A stretch of DNA of 64,000 nt from positions 3,348,001 through 3,412,000 of the forward strand of contig NZ_CP083950.1 of NCBI RefSeq assembly GCF_006439395.2. Reading direction: 5' to 3'. Position numbers and translations under genes: made by a program. Of this stretch, positions 18,801 through 31,720 are shown piece by piece. Under the pieces are notes generated by a model. The model had not been told where the DNA came from. It ran no database searches and saw only the letters and a program-made list of their open reading frames with translations. This DNA comes from Mesorhizobium sp. B4-1-4 (GTDB taxonomy: Bacteria; Pseudomonadota; Alphaproteobacteria; Rhizobiales; Rhizobiaceae). How positions within the stretch are numbered: position 1 is the stretch's first letter; every line of letters begins with the position of its first letter.

Positions 18801-19607
18801 GAGCGGCTCGGCTCGTTGCGGCCTTTGATTGAAGGCTACAAGCGCCTCGCTGATGAAGCCTGCCTCGTCGCCGAGCTGGCGCAGGCAGCGCGCCTCCTGC
18901 AGGCGGGCGTTCCACGCCTCCTCGTCCCATCCGCCCATGGCGGCGCGTTTGGCATAGGCCACCGCGGCCTCCTCTGTCCGCCCGGCGTCGCGATAGGATT
19001 GCGCCAGATAAAACCAATAGCGCTGATTTTCCGGATCCTTATCGAGGGCGTCCAATAGGAGCTTCGCATCACGTTCGAATTTGTCGATGCGGTTCGATCC
19101 GCTGGCGTGATCCTTGTACCAAGCGCTGCGCAGTTCGTGCACGTCCCCAGGCACATCGAGATATTCGTGGGTCACGCCGTGGTAGCGCGCGCCGGCGTCG
19201 CGCCTGACCAGGCGCGTGTTCCAGTAGGCCAGGCCGGAATCCGACCGCTGCAGCAGCCGGTAGCCCGAGCCGTTGAGCTGCTCCCGGAAGCCCGCATCCT
19301 CGACTACCAGTTCCATGTCGGCATCGTCGAAGAGCAGATAGTCATAACCGAGTGGCGAGGCGTAGGCGTGATCGAGTGCTGCGTTGCGCGCCTGCTCGAA
19401 ATTGTGGAAGGGAAATTCGTGCAGCTCGCCCGGCAGGTTGCGGGCAGCGAAGAACGCTTTGATGAAATCCTGGGTCCCATCGGTCGAGCCAGTATCGCCG
19501 ATGACCCAGCAGTCGATATGGTCGACAACCGCCCCGAGACAGCGTTGGAGGTTCGCCATCTCGTTTTTGACGATCATGTTCAGGCAAAGCCGTTTGGCGT
19601 TTGTCAT
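15822..19607 (-). CDS. Multi-module glycan enzyme: GT2, TPR, beta-propeller, GT32-like, methyltransferase
   Basis: A 1,261-residue protein and first gene of the operon. Residues about 5-230 are GT2 (LNMIVKNEMANLQRCLGAV; GDTGSTDGTQDF; LLFDDADMEL). Residues about 210-330 are TPR-like helices (FYLAQSYRDAGRTEEAAVAY). Residues about 365-665 look like a five-bladed glycosidase-type beta-propeller (SNPSVARLGDQIVLLQR; RVLGFEDMRLFAW). Residues about 775-985 are GT32-like, with FRYVLLYEHGGLWMDTDV holding the D-x-D. Residues about 1010-1245 are a class I SAM methyltransferase of cephalosporin-hydroxylase/rhamnosyl-methyltransferase type (LADRFNTDK; VIGVDL; IDDGSHASFDEQ). There is no signal peptide, so it is cytoplasmic. 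The combination implies successive sugar transfer and capping by one polypeptide. Propeller and methyltransferase assignments are less certain than the GT domains. Confidence 0.85.
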   Translation of the reverse strand: MTNAKRLCLNMIVKNEMANLQRCLGAVVDHIDCWVIGDTGSTDGTQDFIKAFFAARNLPGELHEFPFHNFEQARNAALDHAYASPLGYDYLLFDDADMELVVEDAGFREQLNGSGYRLLQRSDSGLAYWNTRLVRRDAGARYHGVTHEYLDVPGDVHELRSAWYKDHASGSNRIDKFERDAKLLLDALDKDPENQRYWFYLAQSYRDAGRTEEAAVAYAKRAAMGGWDEEAWNARLQEARCLRQLGDEAGFISEALVAFNQRPQRAEPLYDLARFYRDKGMNDASVLFSEAGLAIKRPEQDILFIEDYVYTTGLMEEFAIAANYARDPVRKDRGFAACNWLALNRTISDGPRELAWSNLFFYVRPAKTLMPSFSARPIGFEAPDGYRSSNPSVARLGDQIVLLQRTINYTLAEDNLQYDTPGGAPVQTRNFLLRLSDELAIQSASEILPPVDMPGPANSRVLGFEDMRLFAWSDALWGVSCVRELTEEGWCEQVVARIEESDSCRLVDWRVLRPAGHRVHEKNWMPQVKPGTTGGHGEALQFIYLCDPTRIVDEQGSTLSETSPAIAAQRFRGGTQLIAFAGGWLALIHEVQWRTAEKRRYYLHRFVWFDEANTLRRVSRPFFFDKKGVEFAAGLAWHPDERRLLISYSVTDSESWIATVDEAEVGSLLQGVDSLPSGVADKTSSLMLGSGHGAPPTKAGIKPDRADGGAMGDASHAPSEGKDLGSSGMKSTDEIFHELAPFLRNVDSPLERRERSRQFDARISPFLGSDDTALPKINCFYQVMSDKAEHRTLIAATTSMRAAGHPVRVWSYAPEKLAFLVPHRIEVCNADDIMPQALFERIVAGSEIRYFSDIFRYVLLYEHGGLWMDTDVILLRPFPFRGDHFFNLQWRGSHKGHFICGNVMHAKPYSRHMRALYEMSIERFHSGHGKDFGDVGPKLLSDYIASDAGAELRDQVFGPMFFNAIDWMEIDRFEKPITELADYLNDERVFGIHLWTARNAASPDEKGAPFISQLISPLEGFPTFTSLADRFNTDKNRHTGNRHCYARIYDRLLSARRLSMRRLMEIGLCRRLEGKQTETPSVSLWQSYFPFCQVIGVDLTDFSQLNNDRFKSFVCDQSKLEDLRRVAATIEPGSLDVIIDDGSHASFDEQLTLREFFPLLAEGGWYFIEDLDWQPPGEDGAKITLTKTLLRQIKDHGAARSVDPLGVGELAGQFAEILFFDSHYELNRAKLLGGLVAIRKRGRNCTGSAVVAERAGGAGSD

Positions 19608-20644
19608 TGGTGATCTACCGGCTCTCGATACGACCTTGGTTATGGGGACGATTTGCGCACCGCCTCGCCTTGCGGGATCCGCTTCGATGCAGATTTGCCA
19701 GGCTTCGATCGTTCATGCATTTCCCCACGCTGCCTTTACCCTTTTTGCTGGTCCAGCTCCGTGGAACAGCTTCCCTTCCTAAGTTCGATCATTCTTTCTC
19801 ACGGATCCTACAGGTCTAGGAAACCGCGCTAACCTCACCCATGTGGTTGGCAGCCGCCCGGCAGTACCCGCGCAACCAATATCGTCAGCGGACGTGTCCG
19901 AACTGCAACTGCCGGCTGCCATGCTTCGTCCAGCTCAACGGTCGACGCCATATACTTCGCCGCCATTTGTTGACTGCCGTCAAGATTGGGACAGACACAT
20001 CTGCGAACACATTGCCAGCTCACGAAAGCACGTGGCGTCCCGGCTGACTTGTATTCTCAGCGTATCGCCGACGCCGCGAGGCAGCATGGACGAGGAACGC
20101 GGTCACAACGATCCGATCTAGTTAAGTTGGTGATTTCTCTATTGTTCTCGCCGAATGGTCCACGTCCATTAGCTCGCAGGTGGCCGCCCTGCCGCATGGC
20201 GATTACAAATTACTTAATTAGTAGTTTACAACTTGCTAATTTTATACTTTACTAAAATACGGTGTTGAGAGGCGCCCGTGGATTGGACGGCGGCATGCCC
20301 GAATTTCTGCGAAGATCTCGCTCGGGGAGTTCAGTTAGAGAGGTCTGGGATATCAGGGCCGTTTCGCAGATTGTAAGTGCGTCCGCGGGGCGCGCCAACG
20401 ATATGTTGTGTCTGTGCCCTCCCCTTTGGAGCCGGACGGTCTCCCATTCCCCCGAGAGTTGTCGCCGAGACGCCGGCGTCACGGTAACGGAGTGGGGTTG
20501 TGAATCGAGTAGTATCGCTTGCTTATCGCAAGGATTGTGCAGGCCGCGCTCGGGGTGGCCTCCATGGAATGTTGCGGCTAGGCGTCGTCAGAACCGATCG
20601 GCCGAATGATCTGACCGGCGCGCATCCGGCCCCGCGCTTCCTAA
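19608..20644. other. Divergent intergenic region with AT-rich core
   Basis: This lies between the minus-strand glycosyltransferase operon and the plus-strand secretion region. No open frame here is convincing. Positions about 20,195-20,262 are strikingly AT-rich with TTAATTAGTA-like steps, in contrast to GC-rich flanks. Such a patch is a plausible promoter or binding site for an AT-preferring regulator such as MucR or H-NS-like proteins. No clear -35/-10 pair was identified. Confidence 0.45.
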
Positions 20645-20880
20645 CTCTCTTTCATCTATCCCTCGATTTCCGATCTCGGCACGATCTTGCGGAACCTGAG
20701 GCCGGAGGTCGAGGCGATCATGCCCCGGCGCCGCTCGGCGGGAGCCGGCGCGCCGGAACGAATTTCATCGATGTGGTGTCGCACACAGTTCGACCGGCCG
20801 GCGCCGCCGACCTCTTCGGACCGCGGGCATGCGGCAGCAAATGGAAATTGCCGGCTCAGTCGCCGCTGACCAAGGAGGAT
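20645..20880 (+). pseudogene. Vestigial DUF4347 N-terminus
   Basis: After a TAA at 20642 the frame reads LSFIYPSISDLGTILRNLRP then EVEAI, clearly matching [25 protein letters not shown] at the start of the intact gene at 21,287. A frame change follows; in the other frame NFIDVVSHTVRPAGAADLF corresponds to the [17 protein letters not shown] segment, with the His-Gly replaced by His-Thr. The remnant ends just before the ribosome-binding site of the next small gene. It is a broken second copy of the secreted-protein N-terminus. Confidence 0.7.
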
Positions 20881-20888
20881 AAGATAAG

Positions 20889-21203
20889 ATGAGCTACACA
20901 GCAGGATTCTCGGCTATGGAAGTCACCGTCAGGGGCGTTTTGCCCATCGGCGACACGACCGAAAACGTGGTCTATTTTATTCTGAACACGGCCGAGAGCG
21001 CGGTCGTCGGCCAGGTCATTCTTCCGAAGGCCGTGAAGCAAAGCCTTGCTGTCGCTCTCACCGTCAAGGTCCCGAGCACCGCTGGTTCGCTTGCGATTGG
21101 GACGTTTGATGATGGTGGGAATTTTCAGGTCGCCAGCTTCCTGCGCGTAGAGAGCCCGGCCGTAGGACGTCCCGACGGTGCTGTCGGGCCGGCCGGAAGA
21201 TGA
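20889..21203 (+). CDS. Small hypothetical protein upstream of the collagen-like gene
   Basis: A 104-residue protein starting MSYTAGFSAMEVTVRGVLPI, preceded by an excellent AAGGAGG eleven bases upstream. It alternates short hydrophobic and polar stretches typical of a beta-sandwich (VVYFILNTAESAVVGQVILP, LAVALTVKVPSTAGSLAIG) and ends in a Gly/Pro-rich tail with GAVGPAGR. There is no signal peptide. I do not recognise a family. Its position between a DUF4347 remnant and an intact DUF4347 gene suggests a link with the exported proteins, perhaps as a small secreted or accessory component. Confidence 0.65.
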   Translation: MSYTAGFSAMEVTVRGVLPIGDTTENVVYFILNTAESAVVGQVILPKAVKQSLAVALTVKVPSTAGSLAIGTFDDGGNFQVASFLRVESPAVGRPDGAVGPAGR

Positions 21204-21223
21204 AGCCTCTCAAGCCTTTCCCC

Positions 21224-21249
21224 AGCGCCCACCGGCCGGTGGGCGCTTT
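21224..21249 (+). terminator. Palindromic hairpin, probable terminator or attenuator
   Basis: AGCGCCCACCGG directly followed by CCGGTGGGCGCT is a perfect 24-base palindrome ending in TTT, 20 bases after the small gene's stop and about 38 bases before the collagen-like gene's start. The short T-run suggests partial termination. Confidence 0.65.
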
Positions 21250-21262
21250 CCGCTTGAACTGA

Positions 21263-25315
<4,053 letters not shown>

Positions 25316-25521
25316 GTATAGAAGGCCACGATGGGAAGACGGACGCGCGGATCTCGCGGGAGAGCGGAATTCGCGCGTTCATCACTTTCAAACAGGGATC
25401 TGCATGAGAGTCGCGCGACCAATCCGTTCGGAGTACAATGGTGCATTGCCGGAGACCCCGGCAGAAACGCCTCGGCCCGGGCATTTTTGAATGGTCGCCC
25501 TGCGTACCGGATAAGAAGTCC

Positions 25522-27825
25522 ATGGCAAACGTGCCCGCAAACCCCGAAAACCGGCCGGTCTCGATCCGCGCCGGCTCTGACGCCGACGCCGCAGCATCCC
25601 AGGCGGGCTCGCAGAACGCTGCCGCGCGGGCTCCCGGCGGTCCCGCCACGCACGATCAGATCGGGCTACGCCTCAAGGCAGTACTGCAGGCCGCCCGCTA
25701 CCACGGCGTCGAACTCGACCCGAACGAATTTAGGACAGCGAACGCGGTTCCGACCGCTGCCGATCTCTCGCAGTGGGCGCAGAATGCCGGCATGTGGGTA
25801 CGTGCCATCCGCATCCGCTGGTCCCACCTTTTGCGCTTCCAGGACACCGGACCGGTCGTGCTGTTGTTCAACGATGGCGGCGCGGCCCTCCTCACCGGGG
25901 CAAATGCCGAGCGCAACGTCGTTTTCCTCAAAAGTGCCGACGCACCAGACGACGGAGAGGCCACCGCCATCGACGAGCTGCGGCTGTCGCAGGTGTGGAC
26001 GGGCGAAGCGGTGCTCCTGCGCGCGGCACGCTCCCATGTGGCGGCGGACGCGCCCTTCACACTTCACTGGCTCGCCCAACTGGTGCGGCTGGAAGGCCGG
26101 CCCCTGCGCGACATCGCCATTGCCTCGTTCACGCTGAGTGTCCTTACGATCCTGCCACCGCTCATCGTCATGACGTTGGTCAACAAGGTTCTGCAGTTCA
26201 ACAGCCTCTCGACGTTGCTGCTCTTGTCGGCGGTGATTGCCGTGGTCTTCGTCTACGAGACGCTGCTTGGCCATGCGCGGCGTCTGATCATTAATGTCGT
26301 TGGCGCCCGTCTGGACACCAAGCTGCAGTTGCATGTTTTCAGCCGGCTCCTACGCCTGCCGCTCGATTATTTCGAGCGGCATCCGGCAGGCGAGACGATG
26401 TATCGTCTGGCCCAAGTCTATCGTATCCGTGAGTTCCTGACCGGAAAACTCCTCAGCACATTCCTGGATCTGATCACGCTCTGCGTGCTGGTACCAGTCA
26501 TGTTTTACATCAACGCCGCGCTCGCCTGGATCGTTGTGGCCTGCGCGGTCGTGATTCTGCTTATCATCCTAGCCTTTCTCAAACCGCTGCGCCGGAGATA
26601 CCAGAGGGTGGTCGACGCCGAGACCTGGAAATCGGCGGCACTCGGCGAGACTGTTGTCGGCATTAAAACGGTGAAGGCGCTCGGCCTAGAGCCGCAGCGC
26701 AAGGCGCTCTGGGATGAGCGGGTGGCCGAAGCGGGAAAGGCACGTCTCGCCTTCGGCCAGTTCGCCAACTGGCCGCAGACCCTGGTCACGCCGATCGAAC
26801 GTGTGATGGTGCTGGGCACCATGCTGATCGGCGCCTATCTCGCGATGAACGACCGATCGGGTTATATGGTTGGCAGCTTGTTCGCCTTCATGATGATATC
26901 CCAGCGCGTTGCGCAGCCCCTAGTCGGCCTGGCGCGACTGGTTGAGGACTATGAGGAGGTCGGCGCGGCGCTCGGAGAGGCGGCGTCGGTCCTCAACCGG
27001 CCGCTGGAGAGCAGTTCGAATTCCACTGGCCTGAGACCCAGGCTCATGGGCGAGGTCGCATTCAGCGACCTGACCTTCAGCTACATCGCTACAAAGACAC
27101 CAGCGCTTGACCGGGTCAGCTTCCACATTCCTGCAGGCGGCATGTTTGGCATTGTTGGGCGCAGCGGGTCAGGAAAATCAACAATCGCGCGCCTCCTGCA
27201 GGGGATCAATCGCGACTATAGTGGTTTCCTTAAGCTCGATGGCGTCGACCTCAAGGAGATCAACCTTCGCCATCTTCGCCAAGGGCTCGGCGTAGTCCTC
27301 CAAGACAACTTTCTGTTCCGCGGGTCGATCCGCGATAACATCATCGCCGGGCGCCCAGGCCTGACCCTTTCCGATGCCATGCGTGCCGCGCACCTGGCTG
27401 GCGCTCAGGAATTCATCGAGCGCATGCCCAATGGCTATGACACCTACATCGAGGAAGGTTCGCCCAACTTGTCAGGGGGTCAAAAGCAGCGGCTGGCGAT
27501 CGCACGCGCCCTCATCCACGATCCGACCATTCTCATCCTCGACGAAGCGACCAGCGCTCTCGACCCGGAGAGCGAGGCGGTGGTCAGCGCCAATCTCATG
27601 CGCATCGCCAGCGGGCGCACGATGATTATCGTTTCGCACCGTCTGTCTTCGCTGACGGAATGCGACAACATCCTGGTCATGGATCAGGGTAAGGTCCTTG
27701 ATGTCGCGCCGCACGCGACACTGCTTGAGCGATGCGCGCTCTATCGCCAGCTGTGGTCGCAGCAGAACCGGCACCTCGATGGGCGTCATGGTCGCCCGGT
27801 CGCCATTCCGCCGCGCTTGGTTTGA
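25522..27825 (+). CDS. Type I secretion ABC exporter with inactive C39-like domain (HlyB type)
   Basis: About 767 residues. The N-terminal 145 residues form a C39-like domain (IGLRLKAVLQAARYHGVEL) with no catalytic cysteine, as in HlyB, where this domain binds rather than cuts substrate. A six-helix transmembrane domain follows (LPPLIVMTLVNKVLQFNSL onward). The ATPase domain has Walker A GRSGSGKST, signature LSGGQKQR and Walker B ILILDEATSALD. An upstream ATG at 25438 is in frame, but the ATG at 25522, preceded by GGATAAGAAG, gives a more typical N-terminus. It sits directly after the collagen-like gene and before an HlyD adaptor, so it most likely exports that protein and perhaps the giant adhesin. 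Confidence 0.9.
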   Translation: MANVPANPENRPVSIRAGSDADAAASQAGSQNAAARAPGGPATHDQIGLRLKAVLQAARYHGVELDPNEFRTANAVPTAADLSQWAQNAGMWVRAIRIRWSHLLRFQDTGPVVLLFNDGGAALLTGANAERNVVFLKSADAPDDGEATAIDELRLSQVWTGEAVLLRAARSHVAADAPFTLHWLAQLVRLEGRPLRDIAIASFTLSVLTILPPLIVMTLVNKVLQFNSLSTLLLLSAVIAVVFVYETLLGHARRLIINVVGARLDTKLQLHVFSRLLRLPLDYFERHPAGETMYRLAQVYRIREFLTGKLLSTFLDLITLCVLVPVMFYINAALAWIVVACAVVILLIILAFLKPLRRRYQRVVDAETWKSAALGETVVGIKTVKALGLEPQRKALWDERVAEAGKARLAFGQFANWPQTLVTPIERVMVLGTMLIGAYLAMNDRSGYMVGSLFAFMMISQRVAQPLVGLARLVEDYEEVGAALGEAASVLNRPLESSSNSTGLRPRLMGEVAFSDLTFSYIATKTPALDRVSFHIPAGGMFGIVGRSGSGKSTIARLLQGINRDYSGFLKLDGVDLKEINLRHLRQGLGVVLQDNFLFRGSIRDNIIAGRPGLTLSDAMRAAHLAGAQEFIERMPNGYDTYIEEGSPNLSGGQKQRLAIARALIHDPTILILDEATSALDPESEAVVSANLMRIASGRTMIIVSHRLSSLTECDNILVMDQGKVLDVAPHATLLERCALYRQLWSQQNRHLDGRHGRPVAIPPRLV

Positions 27826-27864
27826 CGATGCCACGATCCGTATGCGCCTCAGGTCCGTTAACGC

Positions 27865-29271
27865 ATGAGTAGCACCTCTCTCATCACCCTCCCCTCTCGG
27901 CGCCAGCGGATAGAGACGCGGGACCCGACAATGCCAGCCATACTCGAGTTCCAGTGGCCGTCGACCGCTGTCGCGAATGCGCCTATTCCGCAGGCCGCGC
28001 GCGGCATCGTCTGGATCATCGCGAGTCTGGTCATCGCACTGATCGCGCTGGCGGGACTGATACCGGTCGATCAGGTTGTCACGGCCAGAGGGCTGGTGGT
28101 GTCAAAATCACCCAACATCGTCGTGCAGCCGCTGGACACCGCGATCGTGCGCTCGATCGACGTTCGTGAAGGACAGCACGTGCAGGCCGGGCAAGTGCTT
28201 GCTCGTCTCGATGCGACCTTTGCTTCTGCGGACCTGGCGGCGCTCGCGATGCAGGTTTCGACGCTTGAAGCTGAAGTGGCACGGTTGAAGGCGGAAGCAG
28301 ATGGCCGGGCCTTCAATTACGACGGTCTCGACCCAAGCTGGACCCTGCAGGCATCAATCTTTGAGCGCCGCAAGGCGGTCTATGACGCCAAGGTTGAGAA
28401 CTTCGACCGCCAGCGCGACGAACTCAATTCCGTGATCTCGCGTTCGCTATCGGATGCAGATGGCTACCGCCAGCGGCTCGCTGTCGCGGGCTCGATTGAA
28501 GAGATGCGCAAGCAGCTTGAAGCAAGGCAGGTGGGCAGCCGCCTCAATACGCTGCTTGCCGAGGACAATCGGGCTGAGATGTCCCGGGCGCTTGGCAATG
28601 CCGAGCAGACTGCGGAAGCCGCAAAGCTCCAGCAGGCGGCTGTGGCCGCCGAGCGCGACGGCTACATTCAGAGTTGGCGAGCAGATGTTTCGCAGAGCCT
28701 GTCCGAGGCGAGTTCGCGCATATCCGACGCCCGCGAGCTTCTCAATAAGGCAAGGCTGCGCAAGCAGTTGGTCGAGTTGAAAAGCGAAGCAGACGCGATC
28801 GTTCAGTCGGTGGCAAAGGTTTCCGTCGGTTCGGTGCTACAGTCCGGGGAGCGCTTGATCACACTGGTGCCAGCCAATGCGCCACTTGAGATCGAGACAA
28901 ACATCGTCGGCCGCAGCAGCGGCTTTGTGCATGTCGGCGACCCAGTGATCATCAAGTTCGACACCTTCCCCTATTCGCAATACGGCCTAGCTCATGGCAC
29001 CGTGCGGGCGCTTAGCCCCGATTCCTTCTCCGCGCAGGAGCAAGCACGCGATCCAAACAGCTCGCTGGCCATGCTGCCTTCGGACGCCGAGCCCTTCTAT
29101 CGCACGCGCATTTCCATCGACCAGGTCGCCCTTCACGGCGTGCCCGCCGGTTTCTCCGTGAGCCCCGGCATGCCGGTGACCGCCGACGTGAAGGTCGGCC
29201 GCCGCACAGTGCTTAAATACATTCTCGGCGTGATGCTCCCGCTCGGGCAGGAAGCGATGCGGGAACCATAG
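27865..29271 (+). CDS. HlyD-family membrane fusion protein
   Basis: A 468-residue periplasmic adaptor. A single inner-membrane helix lies at about residues 47-67 (GIVWIIASLVIALIALAGL). A biotinyl-lipoyl-like half-motif follows (IRSIDVREGQHVQAGQVLARLDA type), then a long coiled-coil hairpin (residues about 115-310) and a C-terminal beta-barrel region (NIVGRSSGFVHVGDPVIIKFD). It would bridge the ABC exporter 39 bases upstream to an outer-membrane TolC-like channel encoded elsewhere. Two of the ORF's first codons lack a strong ribosome site, so the exact start is less certain. Confidence 0.9.
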   Translation: MSSTSLITLPSRRQRIETRDPTMPAILEFQWPSTAVANAPIPQAARGIVWIIASLVIALIALAGLIPVDQVVTARGLVVSKSPNIVVQPLDTAIVRSIDVREGQHVQAGQVLARLDATFASADLAALAMQVSTLEAEVARLKAEADGRAFNYDGLDPSWTLQASIFERRKAVYDAKVENFDRQRDELNSVISRSLSDADGYRQRLAVAGSIEEMRKQLEARQVGSRLNTLLAEDNRAEMSRALGNAEQTAEAAKLQQAAVAAERDGYIQSWRADVSQSLSEASSRISDARELLNKARLRKQLVELKSEADAIVQSVAKVSVGSVLQSGERLITLVPANAPLEIETNIVGRSSGFVHVGDPVIIKFDTFPYSQYGLAHGTVRALSPDSFSAQEQARDPNSSLAMLPSDAEPFYRTRISIDQVALHGVPAGFSVSPGMPVTADVKVGRRTVLKYILGVMLPLGQEAMREP

Positions 29272-29297
29272 AGCACGACGAAACAGAGGCTCGGTCG

Positions 29298-31031
29298 ATG
29301 ACAATCCTGAATCGTCTGGCTGTTCTGGCCTCTCCGGCGGCAGCTTTGCGCCGGGCGATCCAGCTCTCTGAAAGAGGCAAGCCCGCAGAAGCCTTTCCGC
29401 TGATGGCGACCGCGGCGCGGGCGGGGATCGTCGACGCCGAGTACCGGGTCGCGCGTTGCTATCTCGAAGGCTCGGGTGTCCCTCCGAGCCGTACAGAAGG
29501 CGCGCGGTGGCTACTGCGGGCAGCCAGCCACGGGAACGCCGATGCGCAAGCGCTCCTCGCCGCTCTTTATCTGACCGGACTGGTGGCCGAGGACGCTGAC
29601 GGCCAGAGCGCCGGATCCGAGCAATTGTTCAAACCGGATTGCCCAAGCAAACCAAACTTCGCCGCCGCTTTCGACTTTGCCTCCAAGGGGGCCGAGGCAG
29701 GCTCGTCTACGGCACAGGCGATCCTTGGATTTATCCTTACCAGCGGCCCCAAATCGATGCGCGATGCCGATGCGGCGCACCGCTGGTACGAGAAGTCGGC
29801 TTCTGCGGGTTGCGCCGAAGGGTGCCTTGGCTTCGCCCTGTCGCTGGCGCGCCGCGGCAAACGCGAAAACCGGGTCAGGATAGCCGAAGAGGTAAGGCGC
29901 GCAGCCGACGCTGGGCTGCCGACCGCAACCTATCTTCTTGCGGTTCTTACCGAGCACGGGCTCGGCGTGACACGCGACATGGCTGCAGCCGCTCAACTCT
30001 ATCAGGCTGCTGCAGAGAAGGGCCTGCCCTCCGCCCAGTTCCGGCTGGGATTGGCGCTGATTGACGGTGCACTCGTCGACCAGGATGTCGCTGCCGGAGA
30101 GGCGTGGATGCGACGTGCCGCCTTGGCCGGCAATATCGAGGCAGCCCATCTCCTGGGCAATCACTATGCGAAAACGCAGCGGCCGGATTTTGCAGAAGCC
30201 GCAAACTGGTATCGGCGAGCGGCCGAGGCGGGCCACCAGGCCGCCGCCCGCGCTTTGGCCTCGCTCTATTTGACGGGAAACGGCGTAGCCCAGGACGTCG
30301 AAGAGGGAGCACGCTGGCTGCGCGCTTCGGCAAATGGCGGCAATCAGGAGGCACAGATCGATCTTGCCAATCTTGTCCTCGCAGGAGCCGGAGAGCCGGA
30401 TGACAGTGCTAGCGTTGCCGGATGGTTCGAAGCGGCCGCTTCATCGGGCGATCTGATCGCCGCATTCAATCTTGGGCTCTGCTTCGCCAACGGACTCGGT
30501 GTTCGCCAGGACGAGGGGCAAGCGGCGCAATGGCTAAGGCGCGCGGCCGAAGGTGTTCCCGACGGGCAATACATGTATGCCCGCCTCCTCCAGGATGGGC
30601 GCGGCGTTGCGGCCGATCCATCGCAGGCCCGCGTCTGGTTTGCCCGCGCAGCCAATGCCGGTATGCTCGACGCGCAAGTGGCACTTGCCGAGATGCTGCT
30701 CAACGGACGCGGGGGCCGGCGTGAGCCTAAAGTTGCAATGCAGCTTTTCGAGCAGGCCGCCGACGAGGGTCATGCCGGGGCGATGTTTGCGCTTGGAGCG
30801 CTGCATAGCGCTGGCCTGGGCTTGCCGGTCGACCAGATGACAGCGCAGAAATGGTACGCCGCCGCTGCCGGACGTGGACATGGCCAAGCCCAACTCATGC
30901 TCGGCCGTTATCTCCTCCAAGGTCTCGCCGGAGAGCGCGACGCGGTTGCCGCTCGCCTTTGGCTCGAGCGCGCGGCCGCACACGGTATCAGTGAGGCGGC
31001 CGACGAACTTGCGGAGTTCGCCTCTGGTTGA
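29298..31031 (+). CDS. Sel1-like repeat (SLR) protein
   Basis: A 577-residue protein made almost wholly of Sel1-type helical repeats of about 36 residues (AQFRLGLALIDGALVDQD; ARALASLYLTGNGVAQDVEEGA; AMFALGALHSAGLGLPVDQM). The ATG follows GAGG eight bases upstream and lies 26 bases after the HlyD stop, so it belongs to the exporter operon. There is no obvious signal peptide. SLR proteins bind other proteins; rhizobial ExoR is a periplasmic example controlling exopolysaccharide. A role in assembling or regulating the exported adhesins is inferred. A decayed paralog lies at 6,904-7,665. Confidence 0.9.
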   Translation: MTILNRLAVLASPAAALRRAIQLSERGKPAEAFPLMATAARAGIVDAEYRVARCYLEGSGVPPSRTEGARWLLRAASHGNADAQALLAALYLTGLVAEDADGQSAGSEQLFKPDCPSKPNFAAAFDFASKGAEAGSSTAQAILGFILTSGPKSMRDADAAHRWYEKSASAGCAEGCLGFALSLARRGKRENRVRIAEEVRRAADAGLPTATYLLAVLTEHGLGVTRDMAAAAQLYQAAAEKGLPSAQFRLGLALIDGALVDQDVAAGEAWMRRAALAGNIEAAHLLGNHYAKTQRPDFAEAANWYRRAAEAGHQAAARALASLYLTGNGVAQDVEEGARWLRASANGGNQEAQIDLANLVLAGAGEPDDSASVAGWFEAAASSGDLIAAFNLGLCFANGLGVRQDEGQAAQWLRRAAEGVPDGQYMYARLLQDGRGVAADPSQARVWFARAANAGMLDAQVALAEMLLNGRGGRREPKVAMQLFEQAADEGHAGAMFALGALHSAGLGLPVDQMTAQKWYAAAAGRGHGQAQLMLGRYLLQGLAGERDAVAARLWLERAAAHGISEAADELAEFASG

Positions 31032-31720
31032 GACCTGCATGTGCAAGCACGCCAACCCACGCACCTGCCACGAACGAGGACAACCGGAGAATTTTAGGTT
31101 TCGTGCAGAAGCCATTGTCCCTCCTTTGACTACATCGGGCCGCGGATGGAGGAGTTCGTATCGATCGCGACGCCATGTCCCTGATCGACCTTCCCGGACG
31201 TGTGCAAATGGCGGCAATGTCCGGCTAGGCAGCAAGGCCGAGAGCGCCAGGCACAGATGCTCGCCGACTAACAGTACTTGCGACCTGCCGGTCGTTTGCG
31301 GTTTCCTTCCCCCTTTAACCAAAAACAAAGTGGGTGCAATCCGCATGCTTTACAAAATCCTAATTTTCGACTTTAGTAATATGACATGTAAAGAGACGTG
31401 CGACTGAAACAGGGGCGGTCGCGCGAGTAGTTGGGGGTTTGGGGTTCGTAAGACGAATTGTCAGGATGTACCTAAGGTGCGACCGGCTTGGCGTGCCAAG
31501 GGTTTACCTATGTTGTAATTCCGGGGTGTCCTGCATTTGTCTTTCGCTTTCCGAACTTTCTTACCGAGTGGTCGCCGAGGTGTCGGCGAAGGGGCAGGGG
31601 TAAGTGCGAGTAGGTCGGAGAGAGTCGCCACCGCGAGGCCAGTGCAGGAATGCCGCAGGCTTTGTCCGTTTGAATGGTCGCGCCCCCGCGCAGGCGACTT
31701 CACAATGCGTGCGCGACCCA
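31032..31720. other. Intergenic region upstream of the DUF4347 remnant
   Basis: No supported gene. An AT-richer patch around 31,310-31,400 could carry a promoter, but I could not define -35/-10 boxes. A stretch near 31,570 (GTCGCCGAGGTGTCGGCG) resembles GTCGCCGAGACGCCGGCG near 20,461, upstream of the other DUF4347 remnant, suggesting that duplication included upstream sequence. Confidence 0.4.

Noticed and set aside
21224..21249. Riboswitch between the small gene and the collagen-like gene
   Set aside because: Only a single perfect palindrome is present, with no further conserved structure, so a simple terminator or attenuator is the better reading.
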